Shown piece after piece: positions 54,301 through 64,000 of a stretch of DNA of 64,000 bases. The translations under genes were made by a program, and so were the position numbers. Source of the DNA: Pratylenchus scribneri (lineage: Eukaryota > Nematoda > Chromadorea > Rhabditida > Pratylenchidae); assembly GCA_030063045.1 (NCBI GenBank), contig JAQSEB010000050.1:1240001-1304000 (forward strand), read 5' to 3'. Every line of letters starts with the position of its first letter. Positions within the stretch are counted from its first letter, which is position 1. Under the pieces are notes generated by a model, which worked only from the letters and a program-made list of their open reading frames with translations, ran no database searches and was not told where the DNA came from.

Positions 54301-56928
54301 ATAAGGTTTGTAGGTCTAGGGCAAATTTTTGAACCATTAAAACCTTTTCGCCTTTTTAATAGTCTATTAGATAGATTAACTAATTTATTATATTCATCTC
54401 AGCATGTTTTCGAAGCCCCAACATCACATCAATAATTTCAAAAATTCATCAAATAAAATATTCAATAAAATTAAATTATTTTTTCAGGCGCCGAAGTTCT
54501 CCGAGAAATCCAATCGCATTGTGGGAATTGTCAAATCTCCTTCCCAAAACAAGAGACTGGCGACAAAATGGTCACAATCCGAGGACCCAAAACCAGCGTT
54601 GAGGCAGCCAAAAAACGAATTCTGGAAGAGGTCGCAGAATTGGTAAATTAATTAATTAAATTAAAATAAAATTCACTCAAATTTCATTTTTAGGAGGCCC
54701 AAACTCAAATTCAATTCGAAGTTGACCCAAAATTCCATCGTCATTTCATTATGAAAAGTGCCGAACTCCTTCGCAAAATCCAATCCGAATGCGGAAATTG
54801 TCAAATCTCATTCCCAAAACAAGAAACCAACGATTCGACGGTCACAGTCAAAGGGCACAAGGACCATGTTGAGGGCGCCAAACAACGCATTTTGGACACT
54901 GTTCACGAATTGGTTGGTTTTACTTGAATTTTTAGATTAAAAATTAAATTTCATAAATGAAAATGAATAAAGGCATTATTTCTGGATTGCAGTCCTGGAA
55001 AATTTCAAAATATTTTCCAGGATTTTTCCAGGTACAAAACAATAAATTTGATATCTTTCTCGTCATATTTTGACATCTTTTTAGTAGGGTAGGGTTAGGG
55101 TATAGGGTTGCTTAATTTTTAACCAAGAAAATGCCAAAGCATAACTATGGTTTGAAAATATTGCCCAATTTTTGAAAAAAAATACAACAAAAAATATTTT
55201 TCTGGACCACAATTCCATGGCAGGAAGGGCCTAATAATTAAATGCCAATTCATTTTCGAATAAAGTTGTGTACAATTTAAGGAATTGTTGGTCAACGAAC
55301 AATTGGAAGTTGATCCGAAACATCATCGTCATTTCATCCTTCGAGGAGCCGGTGAGCCTAAAATATTTATTAAAATTTAATAAAATTTCCTTTGAAGAAC
55401 TGCTCAAAAAAATCCAATCCGAATGTGGCGATTGCCAAATCTCATTCCCGAAACAGGAGACCGGCGATTCGGTGGTCTCAATCAAAGGGCACAAGGACCA
55501 TGTGGAGGCAGCCAAACAACGCATCATGGCCATTGTTGAGGAATTGGTTGGTTTTTTGGGTTTATATTTTAATAAATAAAAAAGCGAAAATTTTTAAAAA
55601 TAAAATTACAAATTTTTTATTGCAGGAATCATTTACTCAAATTCAATTCGAAGTGGACCAAAAACATCATCGTCATTTCATTGTGCGCAACGCTGGTTAA
55701 TAAAATTTGTCAGAGAATTAAAAAAAGTTTTTTTTAGAAGTCCTCAAGGAGATCCAAACCCAATGCGGAGGAAATTGCCAAATTTCGTTCCCGAAACAGG
55801 ATTCCGGCGACAACCAAGTGACGGTGAAAGGACCCAGAGAGAAGGCTGAAGCTGCCCAAAAACGCATTTTGGACATTGTTGCCGATTTGGTTGGTTAAAA
55901 TTTAAATTTTTTAGAAAAAAATGCCTACCTAACGCTTAATTAGTTTTTAATTAAATTTAAATATATTTGATAACATTTGCATTTTAATTTTATTATAGGA
56001 TTTTTTGTTCAAAATATTGTAAAAATTCACAAAAGTGACAACCAAACGCGAAAAAATTATCGTCCTCTGAGAGGATTCGAACTCCTGACCTAAATTTTGT
56101 GAACTTGAAGGGTAACCCTTGCGCTAACTATGATTATTTGCGGCCAAATATTATTTTTTTCAGAAAAAATGCTAAAAAAGCTTACTTATAATAATAATTT
56201 TTAATTAAATCCAATATATTTGTTTTATTTATTTTGAAAATTTAAAGGAATCATTGGTGACCGTCCCACTCAAACTTGATCAACGCTTCCATCCTCGTCT
56301 CATTGGCACACGCGGTCGAAAGTAGGATTTAAAAATCAACGTAGAAAATTTTATTCAAATTTGTTTTTACAGTTTGCGAAAAGTGGAGGAGGAATACGGT
56401 GTCCAAATAGATATGCCCAATCGAAACAGTGCCGAACCAGGTAAAAAATGGAAATAGAAAAGTTTAATCCAATTTTTCTTTTAGATTTGGTCATCATTTC
56501 GGGTAAAGTGGAGCAACGCGTTCTGGATTGTGCTGATCGTTTACGCTCCATGGAAGAGGTGGACAATTATTTTAATAAATTAAAATCCTCAAATTAGCCA
56601 TTAAGTTCAAAACCATTTGAAAATATTTTTTAGACAAAAAATTTATATCATTTAAATACTTATACAATTTATTAATTAACTTAAATTATCAATTTCCAAG
56701 GATTTCATCGGCGACTTGATCGATCGCAACCAATACATGGCACGTCGCGAAGAGCCGCCACCAGCCAAGCCTAAACCGCAGAACATCGAGATCACGGGTG
56801 CACCTTGGCAACTGGACTCGCTGGAACAATTCCCAACAATTGGCAGCGGAGGACCCGCCACTGAACAGCCCAAACAAATGTTGCCATCGACCGGAGGTGG
56901 TGGTGCCGCATGGGGACAGCGTCGTTGA
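51365..56928 (+). CDS. hdlbp: Vigilin (HDLBP/Scp160-like), multi-KH RNA-binding protein
   Basis: Vigilin binds mRNAs and ribosomes near the ER and affects translation of secreted proteins and chromosome segregation. Twenty-one exons join in phase to 958 residues (first 51365-51641, then 51685-51774, 51827-51852, 52005-52211, 52260-52335, 52380-52480, 52625-52663, 52711-52906, 52960-53054, 53235-53436, 53770-54078, 54488-54642, 54694-54912, 55282-55351, 55398-55546, 55626-55695, 55738-55889, 56248-56321, 56373-56440, 56485-56558, last 56701-56928). There are about ten KH repeats; vertebrate vigilin has 14. Good GxxG loops occur in some (FIIGKQGSKLRQL, LIGPKGQNLQ, RLIGTRGRNLRKVEEEYG). Others are altered (IGRKRAGLEEIF; KSAELLRKIQ; RNAEVLKEIQ). 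The C-terminus (ITGAPWQLDSLEQFPTIGS, WGQRR) matches the vigilin tail. Four adjacent KH units are unusually alike. ATG 51371 is an alternative start two codons later. Confidence 0.95.
53560..53640 (-). repeat. tRNA-like sequence in vigilin intron 10
   Basis: Reverse strand reads GTTGGCTCAGTTGGTTAATG (textbook A box and D-arm) and AAAGTTCGAATCCTAGG (B box) at tRNA-like spacing. The acceptor and T-stems do not pair well. Likely a tRNA pseudogene or the head of a second SINE type. Confidence 0.55.
54165..54330. repeat. Dispersed repeat (family G-like), diverged
   Basis: AAACGGTTTAAACCATTTTT and AATCAAACGATGCGTATTAA resemble AATGAAACGATGCGTCTTGA near 37880 and the family G copies. Located in vigilin intron 11. 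Confidence 0.4.
55980..56155 (-). mobile_element. tRNA-derived SINE copy 13 (antisense; vigilin intron 17)
   Basis: CACAAAAGTGACAACCAAAC, GCGAAAAAATTATCGTCCTC, GAGAGGATTCGAACTCCTGA, CTTGAAGGGTAACCCTTGCG. The distal tail is replaced. Confidence 0.75.
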
Positions 56929-58655
56929 TTGGAAGAACGAAGGAAGGAAAGAAGAATTGGATTTTGGGGCATTCGCGCGATATATTCTCTTTTTACGATT
57001 TTTTGTTGTTTTAATTTTCCAACCAACAGAGCAAAAAACCACACCGAATATTTTCTTCAACCCATCCTTTATTCCATATCCAACTTTAGAAAAATTTAAT
57101 TTTAATTGACCAAAATTGCTGATGAATGTGTCTTCTTTTTTTTTTCTTCGTCTATCCCCAAAATGTCATAGTTTTTTTATTATTAATATTAATTTATGCA
57201 ATGGAATAAAATATATAAATTATTGCTATGTCCAATTTAATATTCAAGATATTTTTTGTGTGCTCATTTTCCTTCCATTTCCAAAAATTATTTTTTTAAA
57301 ATTTTTTTTGTTATTTCCCTTAATAAATTAATTTTATGGCCACCTTTTTTTTCTTTCAATTTATTTGTTTTTATTTTTAATAAAATGAGTGCCTTTTGTG
57401 CCTTCTAAATTTGGCAATACATATTTGTAAAAGATTCAACCAAAAATAAAACACGAACATATTTACTTCCTCCTTTCCTCTGAGTAAATCTAATATTTAT
57501 TTTGGAATAATTAATTAATTTTAATTAAAATTCCCTTCAATTTTGCTTCTACCCAATTTCCATCTATTATTTTTCTAATTTTTTCAATTTCAATTTTTTG
57601 TGATATTTTATCTGCTTTTGGATGGAAAAAAAATCAAAATGTTAATATTTATAAAATTTGATAATATTTCAGTTTATTAGGAAATGATGTGGATTTTAAT
57701 TAGTCCTTTTTATCCATGAGATCTATTTAATAATGCACAGAATTTTTCATTGGCCAATTCTCCCTTCAATTATGTGAAATTTATGGCCATCATCCATCAA
57801 CCACACTCACTTTCAATTCCATTTAAATATTGGCACAATTTATGGCCATCGGAGGAAGGGGAAAAGGCCGACACAAAATCTTTGACTTATGTTGAAATTG
57901 TGGCCAAAAGTCGGCCACACAAAATAATTGGGGCATGTCGAAATTGGGCATCCATTTGGCTTCAAGGATTTTTGAGGGAAAAGGCAAATGGATTGGACTC
58001 AAATATGAAGGGAGAAATCGAGGAGAAAGTCATCATAAATATTTTATTTTATACCATAAGTGCGCAAGAATATGTGGAAATTAATGGAATGAATAAATGC
58101 ATTTTAATCAAGCAAATTTAATGGCTTTTTGATGTGCCCGGCGGCTTCACAAAGTGTGCCCGCAGGAAAGGGTCATTTTTTGCCTTTGATCCTAAATGTA
58201 TTGTTTTCTTCTTTTAAATATTCTTATCGCATATTCCGAATCTTCTTCCACCCAAAAGCCAGAAGATTAATTGCGGTCAATCCTCACACATATGTATTCC
58301 CTCTTAAATGCATTCATTCACTGACAAATTCTCTGTTCCTCCTTCCATAAATTTGCATTTGTTTGAACCACCACAAATGATGGACGATGAGGCCTAAAAT
58401 GGCCACTCGCCCAAAAAATAATCCTTTAAAGGCATAAAATGGCTCTGTGTTTTGCGCCAGCCTCCCTCTGAATTTTCCCTCCAAATCTGCGCATCTGCCA
58501 CTTCCTTTTTTATTCAACCCCACAGGCTTTAAATTCATAAATAAATAAATAAAAATCCAATAAAATTAAAAATCTATTCTTTAATCCATCCATTCACTCA
58601 TCCCTCCGGATAGGGAGGAATATTGAGTACCATCGACAATTAAAAACCTGCATCG

Positions 58656-58959
58656 GTTATTGACCCTTAGTTAACTCAACGAGGCTATAACCAATTCGGG
58701 AAGGCGATATACCATTGGAAAGCCGAAAGTGCCTTCTAAAAAGGGGTTATTTTAATTTTATGAATTTAAATTTAAAAAAAAAGTTACATGTCTTTAAGTA
58801 TGTTAAACCAGAATTTTTGGAGGAAAAGGCACATATTTTACAAATTTTCTTAATTTTCATAAAATTAGAAAAGCCATTTTTTAGAGGACATTTAGGGCTT
58901 CAAAATGGCATATCGCCTTCCAAAATTGGTTACTGCCTTGTCGAGTTATGGTCAAAAGT
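58656..58959. mobile_element. Long-armed inverted-repeat element (family D), copy 1
   Basis: The left arm AACTCAACGAGGCTATAACC, AATTCGGGAAGGCGATATAC is mirrored by the right arm (inverted: AACTCGACAAGGCAGTAACC, AATTTTGGAAGGCGATATGC). Arms are about 75 bp, with TAAAAA-rich centre halves and no coding sequence. Confidence 0.8.
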
Positions 58960-59822
58960 GTAGCCAAGATACCAAATCGTCCTCTGTTTCACTCTGTTTC
59001 ACCGTTCGCTCTCATCCATCCATTTTTTTCCTTAATTTATTGACCAAATTCACAATCTCCAAAACGCAATTAACACGAACGGACCATTCGGCTGTGGATC
59101 CGGTCCTTCTAGTCTTTGTGGACTTAACAAAAAAATCACATCCAGCAACAATCCACTGAAATCCTCTTTCCAATCCGCCGGTGGTTTTCCCCATTCATTT
59201 GCTCCTTTCCTCCATTTATTCATTTGTTTTGTTTTTTCCTCCATTCAAAGTGTCCCAATAGCTAATACAACATTCCCATGGAAAAGGCAAAAGGAGGAGG
59301 AAGGCGCTGACAATGTTAAAAACACAGAAAAATGATTCACTTTTTCATGCTTCCCCACGGAAACAGCGCTACAAGCCTGGGCAAATTCCCCTTGGGAATG
59401 ATGAGTGGAAAGGGGAAAGAAGACGGCAATTCTCCTTGTGTTAAGGAAAATCAAATAAGCAAATATTTTTGGACAAAATTGCCCTCCAAAGAAAGCCAAT
59501 TCTTGCGCATTGTGATGCGTAATGTTAATTCTTAATCGGTTTAATCACTGCCCCAATTTTTTCTCAACATTCGAGATAATGCCAAAAGAACAAATTCCTC
59601 TACAGGATTTACGAGAGGAGTGGCAATTCCCTTGCAAAGCGCAGAACAAAGAACAAACAAAAGAAAAGAATTCCTCCAAAAACTGCTAATATAACAAAAA
59701 GGACACACTGGTCCGTCCACTATATTATTCCAGAAATATGTGTTTTTCTCTTTTTATGGAAAAAGTTTTGATTTTGTGTCTTTCAATTTCAATTAATTCG
59801 CTTGTTTTGTATTTCTTTTTTA

Positions 59823-60220
59823 TAATTCCGCCCGCTTCTTAGAATAAATCCGCCATTTTGGTCTTTTTGACTAAGTTTTAATAATTCCGCCTGGTTGACT
59901 AAGTTTTAATAATTCCGCCTGGTTGACTAAGTTTTAATAATTCCGCCTGTTTGACTAAGTTTTAATAATTCCGCCTGGTTGACTAAGTTTTAATAATTCC
60001 GCCTGGTTGACTAAGTTTTAATAATTCCGCCTGTTTGACTAAGTTTTAATAATTCCGCCTGTTTGACTAAGTTTTAATAATTTCGCCTTTTTTGTGTTTT
60101 CACTTAGAATAATTCCGCCTGTTTTGTGTTTTCACTTAGAATAATTCCGCCTGTTTTGTGTTTTCGCTTAGAATAATTCCGCCTGTTTTGTGTTTTCGCT
60201 TAGAATAATTCCGCCTAGTG
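59823..60220 (-). repeat. GGCGGAATTATT satellite array A7 (two linker classes side by side)
   Basis: About 14 units on the minus strand. The left two-thirds (59870-60085) use the 28-bp AAAACTTAGTCAAC class of A5. The right third uses the 32-bp CTAAGTGAAAACACAAAA class of A4. The switch is abrupt near 60090. Confidence 0.95.
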
Positions 60221-61250
60221 TTTCTCCTAAATCCGCCTATTTTATATTTGCTCATCAGCAAAAATAGCTGTTTTCTTATCTTTTTAAATCTCAAAGAAAA
60301 TGTGGAGAAAAAAATCAGCCTTACTTAAAATGAGGATCCATGTTTTCTCCTCTCGACCGAAATCGATCCCCCATATTTTTTGTTTCCATTTCGCGCAACC
60401 AAAGAGGCAACCAACCCAACCCAGTCTTGAATTGTCTAGTCCATTTCTCAAGAATTTTACCAAAACACTTTTTTTCACTCTCTCAATTTAATTCGAAGGA
60501 GGAGAAGATGAATCGATGAGAAAACACCAAAAAAAGAGCAACAATTTCCCCTGCAACATTTTCCCGCAATTGGCGCATGCGCAAACCTATAAGGGAAAAG
60601 ACCACCAACAGAATAAATCCATTTGGGATCAATCATTTGCAGTGCAAATGCAAATATTTAAGACCACCAATATTGGCCAATCGCCTCCCATTTCCTTTCG
60701 ATTAAAAACTTGCGCATTTTTCTCACTCTCTAGCCGACTTTAACAAATTGAGTGGAAAGTGGCAGGGAAATGTCCAATCCAAAATTGGATAAAAGCGATT
60801 GTGTACGAGGCACATTTAATTTGTCCGCAAAAGGTCAATTTGTATGAGCAAATTGTGTTGTTGGAGGGCACGCGCAATTGTTGTGCGCGAAAAGTCGAAA
60901 TTACTCACCCACAAAAATGGACTCCATTTGCTGCCACATCATTCTCTCCCTTCCTTTTCCGTTCTTCCATTTTGATGCGTGACGATGACCACCATTTTTG
61001 GGTTGAAAAAGAGGCTGGCTGCTTGCTACACTGAATTGGAATGGACGAGGCTTAAGGGCGGATTTATATTGTCCACTTTTTGATTCACTCGAATCCCCCT
61101 CCCTTTAAATGTTTCCATTTTTATAAATTCTCGTTTTTTGGATACCAAATACCATTTACTAATAATTTGCCTAAAATTATTCGCATCAATAAATAATCCT
61201 TTTTTTGTGGCTATATAACTTGGTAAATCCCAGATGGAATTAAAAAAAAA

Positions 61251-61790
61251 GGCGGAATTAAAACAGAGGCGGAATTATTCTAAGTTCGCCAGGCGGAATT
61301 ATTCTAAGTAAAACAGGCGGAATTATTCTAAGTAAAACAGGCGGAATTATTCTAAGTTCGCCAGGCGGAATTATTCTAAGTAAAACAGGCGGAATTATTC
61401 TAAGTTAAACAGGCGGAATTATTCTAAGTAAAACAGGCGGAATTATTCTAAGTAAAACAGGCGGAATTATTCTAAGTAAAACAGGCGGAATTATTCTAAG
61501 TAAAACAGGCGGAATTATTCTAAGTAAAACAGGCGGAATTATTCTAAGTTCGCCAGGCGGAATTATTCTAAGTAAAACAGGCGGAATTATTCTAAGTTCG
61601 CCAGGCGGAATTATTCTAAGTTCGCCAGGCGGAATTATTCTAAGTAAAACAGGCGGAATTATTCTAAGTTCGCCTGGCGGAATTATTCTAAGTTCGCCTG
61701 GCGGAATTATTCTAAGTTCGCCTGGCGGAATTATTCTAAGTTCGCCTGGCGGAATTATTCTAAGTAAGCAAAACAGGCGGAATTATTTTA
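61251..61790 (+). repeat. GGCGGAATTATTCTAAG satellite array A8
   Basis: About 22 units of 24 bp with linkers TAAAAC, TTCGCC or TTCGCCT. Same class as A3 and A6. Confidence 0.95.
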
Positions 61791-63308
61791 AACAAACAGA
61801 CTTCTTAAAGATTCCTATTTCTATTTTCATGAGATCTGTTATCTCCAAGTTATATAGCATCAAAAAAATTTTTAATTTCTAAACGAAAAATTTCCAGCAA
61901 ATTCAGAATTTTTATGCCAATTTAAATATTTCCCTTTTTTTCATAATTTTCATTATTTCCAAATTCAACTATAGAAAATCCCCAATTCCCCTTTTATGAA
62001 TTTGACCACAAATTTGCAAGGCCCAATTTTCAAGCCTTTCCATTCCGCTCCTTCCAATTCCAATGTCCAAGTCCCAAATCCCCTCCCAAAATGTTCTCCT
62101 TTCAATTCCCTCTGGCCATATCCCCCATCCACCCACTTCCCCTCCCAATTTCAACTGGCCATTGTGTGGACAACTCCCCAACTAAAACCCATTTTCAACA
62201 AATGCTCCCTCCTCCCATTCAATTTCATTCCATCTTCATTCCGGTTGATTTATTCCTCTTTTCCCAAAAATGTTTTCCGCCTTCCCTTACAATTTATATT
62301 TTGCCGTCTTTTCCACAAATATTTTGCCCATCTCCTTAAAATGACCCATATGGCACAATGGCACAAAAAGAGCCTTAATTAATTGATAAGAAAATTTTAT
62401 TTTTTTTCATAAATCTTATCACTTTTATTTTTGTTTACCTATTAAAGTGATCCAACGGGGGCACAAAAAGGGGTGTTAGGTATATTTATTTTTGTGTTTA
62501 CATTAAACTTTATCTCACTTTCCAACCTTTTTTCACGTTTATTTTTGACCAATCTCTGCCCTTCTTCTTCTGAATGAATGAAGGAATTTGCAGCACATTT
62601 GGCCATTAATTCCTCCTTCCCCTAACTTCCATCGATTTCCATCCCCCAACTTTGCCAATTCATTTTCTTGCATTGCACCGACCAAATCCCCTCCTTCCAC
62701 AACAGTTGTTTCCCATTTCCTTCATTTCCATTCGCCTTTTCATCAGCGCTTCTGGCGCCCCCTCATCAATGGGAAAAGCAATATATTTATCCCTTATTTT
62801 CTTTTTCCGATGTGGATCGACGCTCGACGGCAAGAAATGTGGTCTGCCTTCATAATGTGGCCAGAAGGAAGTGGAAAGCCCAAATCGCCACCAACGCCTC
62901 CTAGTCCTAGGCTTCTGCTGCTGGCAATCCTCCCAAGCCCCTCCACAATTTCCCCTTTCCCTCATCAAAGTCTCCACAATTGACTCACTTTTCTCCCACA
63001 TCAATTTTGCCTTCTAAAATCACCGCCCACCCAAAAGTCAGAACCCAATCCCCATCCCAATTTTCTTCAATTGTTGCAACCAAAAAATTTCATTAATTCT
63101 GCCCATTTTTGGCCCAACATAAAAAAATGCACGTGACATTAATTTGGAGTAAATTTTGGGCAAAATCAACGCCCACCCAAAACACTGTAGGAAAAATCCC
63201 TTTGATTCTGCCCTTTTTTGATCCCCAATCTGTTAATGCCTTAGGCCATATTCAAAAATAATTCATGAAGATTTTTTTTTTTTTGCCTGGAAATTCTCTA
63301 ATTTTTAG

Positions 63309-64000
63309 ATGGCCATAAAAATGAGGTATTTCCTCATTTGGCTAATTCTTTTGTTTGCAATCAAAATTGTTAATTCATTCAATGTGGACACACGAAATGC
63401 TCAAATCCATCGAAGGCCCAACACTGGCTTCGGCTATTCCCTTGATTTTGCCTATCGGGATCGACAAAGGGGAAAATACACGTAAATTGAATCTAGGGGC
63501 ATACCTGGGTCATTCTTTTGACCATAACTCGACGAGGCAATAACCAATTTTGGAAGGCGATATGCCATTTTGAAGCCCTAAATGCCCTCTAAAAAGTGGC
63601 TTTATTAATTTTTTGAAAATTTAAAGCATTTTGTAAAATAAGCGACTTTTCCTTCAAAAATTCGGGTTAATTACACTCAAAGACATGTAACTTTTTTTAA
63701 AGTTGGAATTGGAATCCATAAAATTCAAATGGCCAAATTATAGAGGAGACTTTGAGCTTTCAAATTGGTATATCGCCTTCACAGATTGGTTATCGCTTCG
63801 TTGAGTTATAGCTAATATTCTAATCATAAAAATTGCCATTCTTCTTTTTTAATTAATCAATGAATTTATTCAAATTTTATATAGGGAATTCCTTGCAAAT
63901 TCCAATCTTTTACTTCCATTTACATCAAAAAATGCTTTCATCCTTTTTCAGCCTTTTGGTTGGTGCCCCATTTGCGCAAACATCGCAACGAAGACTGCAA
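63309..64000 (+). CDS. Integrin alpha subunit, first two exons (runs off the window)
   Basis: Cell-surface receptor that binds extracellular matrix with a beta subunit and links it to the cytoskeleton. Exon 1 (63309-63481) and exon 2 (from 63952) join in phase. A signal peptide (MAIKMRYFLIWLILLFAIKI, then VNS) is followed by the mature start FNVDTRNAQIHRRPNTGFGY, SLDFAYRDRQRGKYT and LLVGAPFAQTS. FN(L/V)DTR at the mature N-terminus, GYS and LLVGAP of the first FG-GAP blade are the integrin alpha signature. Whether it is the INA-1 (laminin) or PAT-2 (RGD) type cannot be told from this much. TTTTTAG sits directly before the ATG and is a likely trans-splice acceptor. Intron 1 holds an inverted-repeat element. 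Confidence 0.9.
63515..63815. mobile_element. Long-armed inverted-repeat element (family D), copy 2, in integrin intron 1
   Basis: TTTTGACCATAACTCGACGA, GGCAATAACCAATTTTGGAA, GGCGATATGCC at the left; inverted right end ATAACTCAACGAAGCGATAA, CCAATCTGTGAAGGCGATAT. Same arms and centre (ACATGTAACTTTTTTT) as the copy at 58656. Confidence 0.8.

Larger units (their letters stand above)
56929..63308. other. 6.4-kb gene-poor region between vigilin and integrin alpha
   Basis: No gene supported. Frames up to about 130 codons occur (57750, 61996, 62588) but are C/T-rich or A/T-rich, lack domains and lack exon-like borders. Holds an inverted-repeat element (58656) and arrays A7 and A8. Probably includes the regulatory region of the integrin gene. 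Confidence 0.5.

Noticed and set aside
55085..55112. Telomere-like GGGTTAGGGT words (also reversed near 43806)
   Set aside because: Only a few irregular units; nematode telomeres are usually TTAGGC. Not an interstitial telomere.
57750..58121. 123-codon frame (MANSPFNYVKFMAII...)
   Set aside because: No recognisable domain, no exon-like borders, and A/T-rich codon use unlike neighbouring exons. A real orphan cannot be excluded.
62588..63004. Overlapping frames of 131 and 114 codons on opposite strands
   Set aside because: Arise from C/T-rich low-complexity sequence; they overlap antisense without domain similarity.

Overview
The window reads as nuclear DNA of a nematode. It is AT-rich. The genes are cut into many small exons by mostly short GT-AG introns, several with relaxed donors such as GTTTGT or GTTCGT. 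AG acceptors sit just upstream of several start codons, as expected for spliced-leader addition. The proteins most resemble nematode versions: lamin, LIN-9, a long AHR with the AHR-1 type C-terminus, a tau-tubulin-kinase-like kinase and CDC27/MAT-1. The species cannot be read from the sequence. The repeat load and gene set would fit a clade IV (tylenchid-like) nematode, but that is a guess.

Layout. 1-776 (-): N-terminal half of nuclear lamin. 1977-2570 (-): ornithine decarboxylase antizyme with a TGC-TCC-TGA +1 frameshift site. 3621-7232 (+): CDC27/APC3. 7907-13121 (-): an ionotropic glutamate receptor that lacks the first half of its ligand-binding domain and has a frame break. 14276-15394: a PIF/Harbinger-like element with TAA target duplications. 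16274-17446 (+): four-TM LAPTM-like protein. 18170-24837 (+): mitochondrial trifunctional protein alpha (HADHA). A complete antisense 5-hydroxyisourate hydrolase gene (21009-21838) lies inside its ninth intron. 25194-26970 (+): RLP24. 27-33.5 kb: gene-poor and repeat-rich, including a hAT-like element filled with a 42-bp minisatellite. 33510-41055 (+): aryl hydrocarbon receptor. 42465-44041 (+): small Gln-rich single-TM protein. 44871-46244 (+): CK1/TTBK-like kinase. 46672-47254 (+): short F-box-like protein. 47618-50539 (+): LIN-9. 51365-56928 (+): vigilin. 57-63.3 kb: gene-poor. 63309-end (+): first exons of an integrin alpha.

The genes are mostly housekeeping or developmental and do not form one pathway. 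Some share themes: CDC27 and LIN-9 act in the cell cycle, RLP24 and vigilin in ribosome/RNA biology, and antizyme in polyamine control.

The unusual content is the repeat landscape. Eight separate tandem arrays share an invariant core (AGGCGGAATTATTCTAAG) but carry different linkers. A tRNA-derived SINE family has about 13 copies here, all in introns. Several families of inverted-repeat elements are present, one with a younger element inserted into it.

Exon coordinates come from reading splice sites and phases by eye. In nearly all genes the phases close exactly. The exceptions (glutamate receptor, 5' end of AHR) are flagged.
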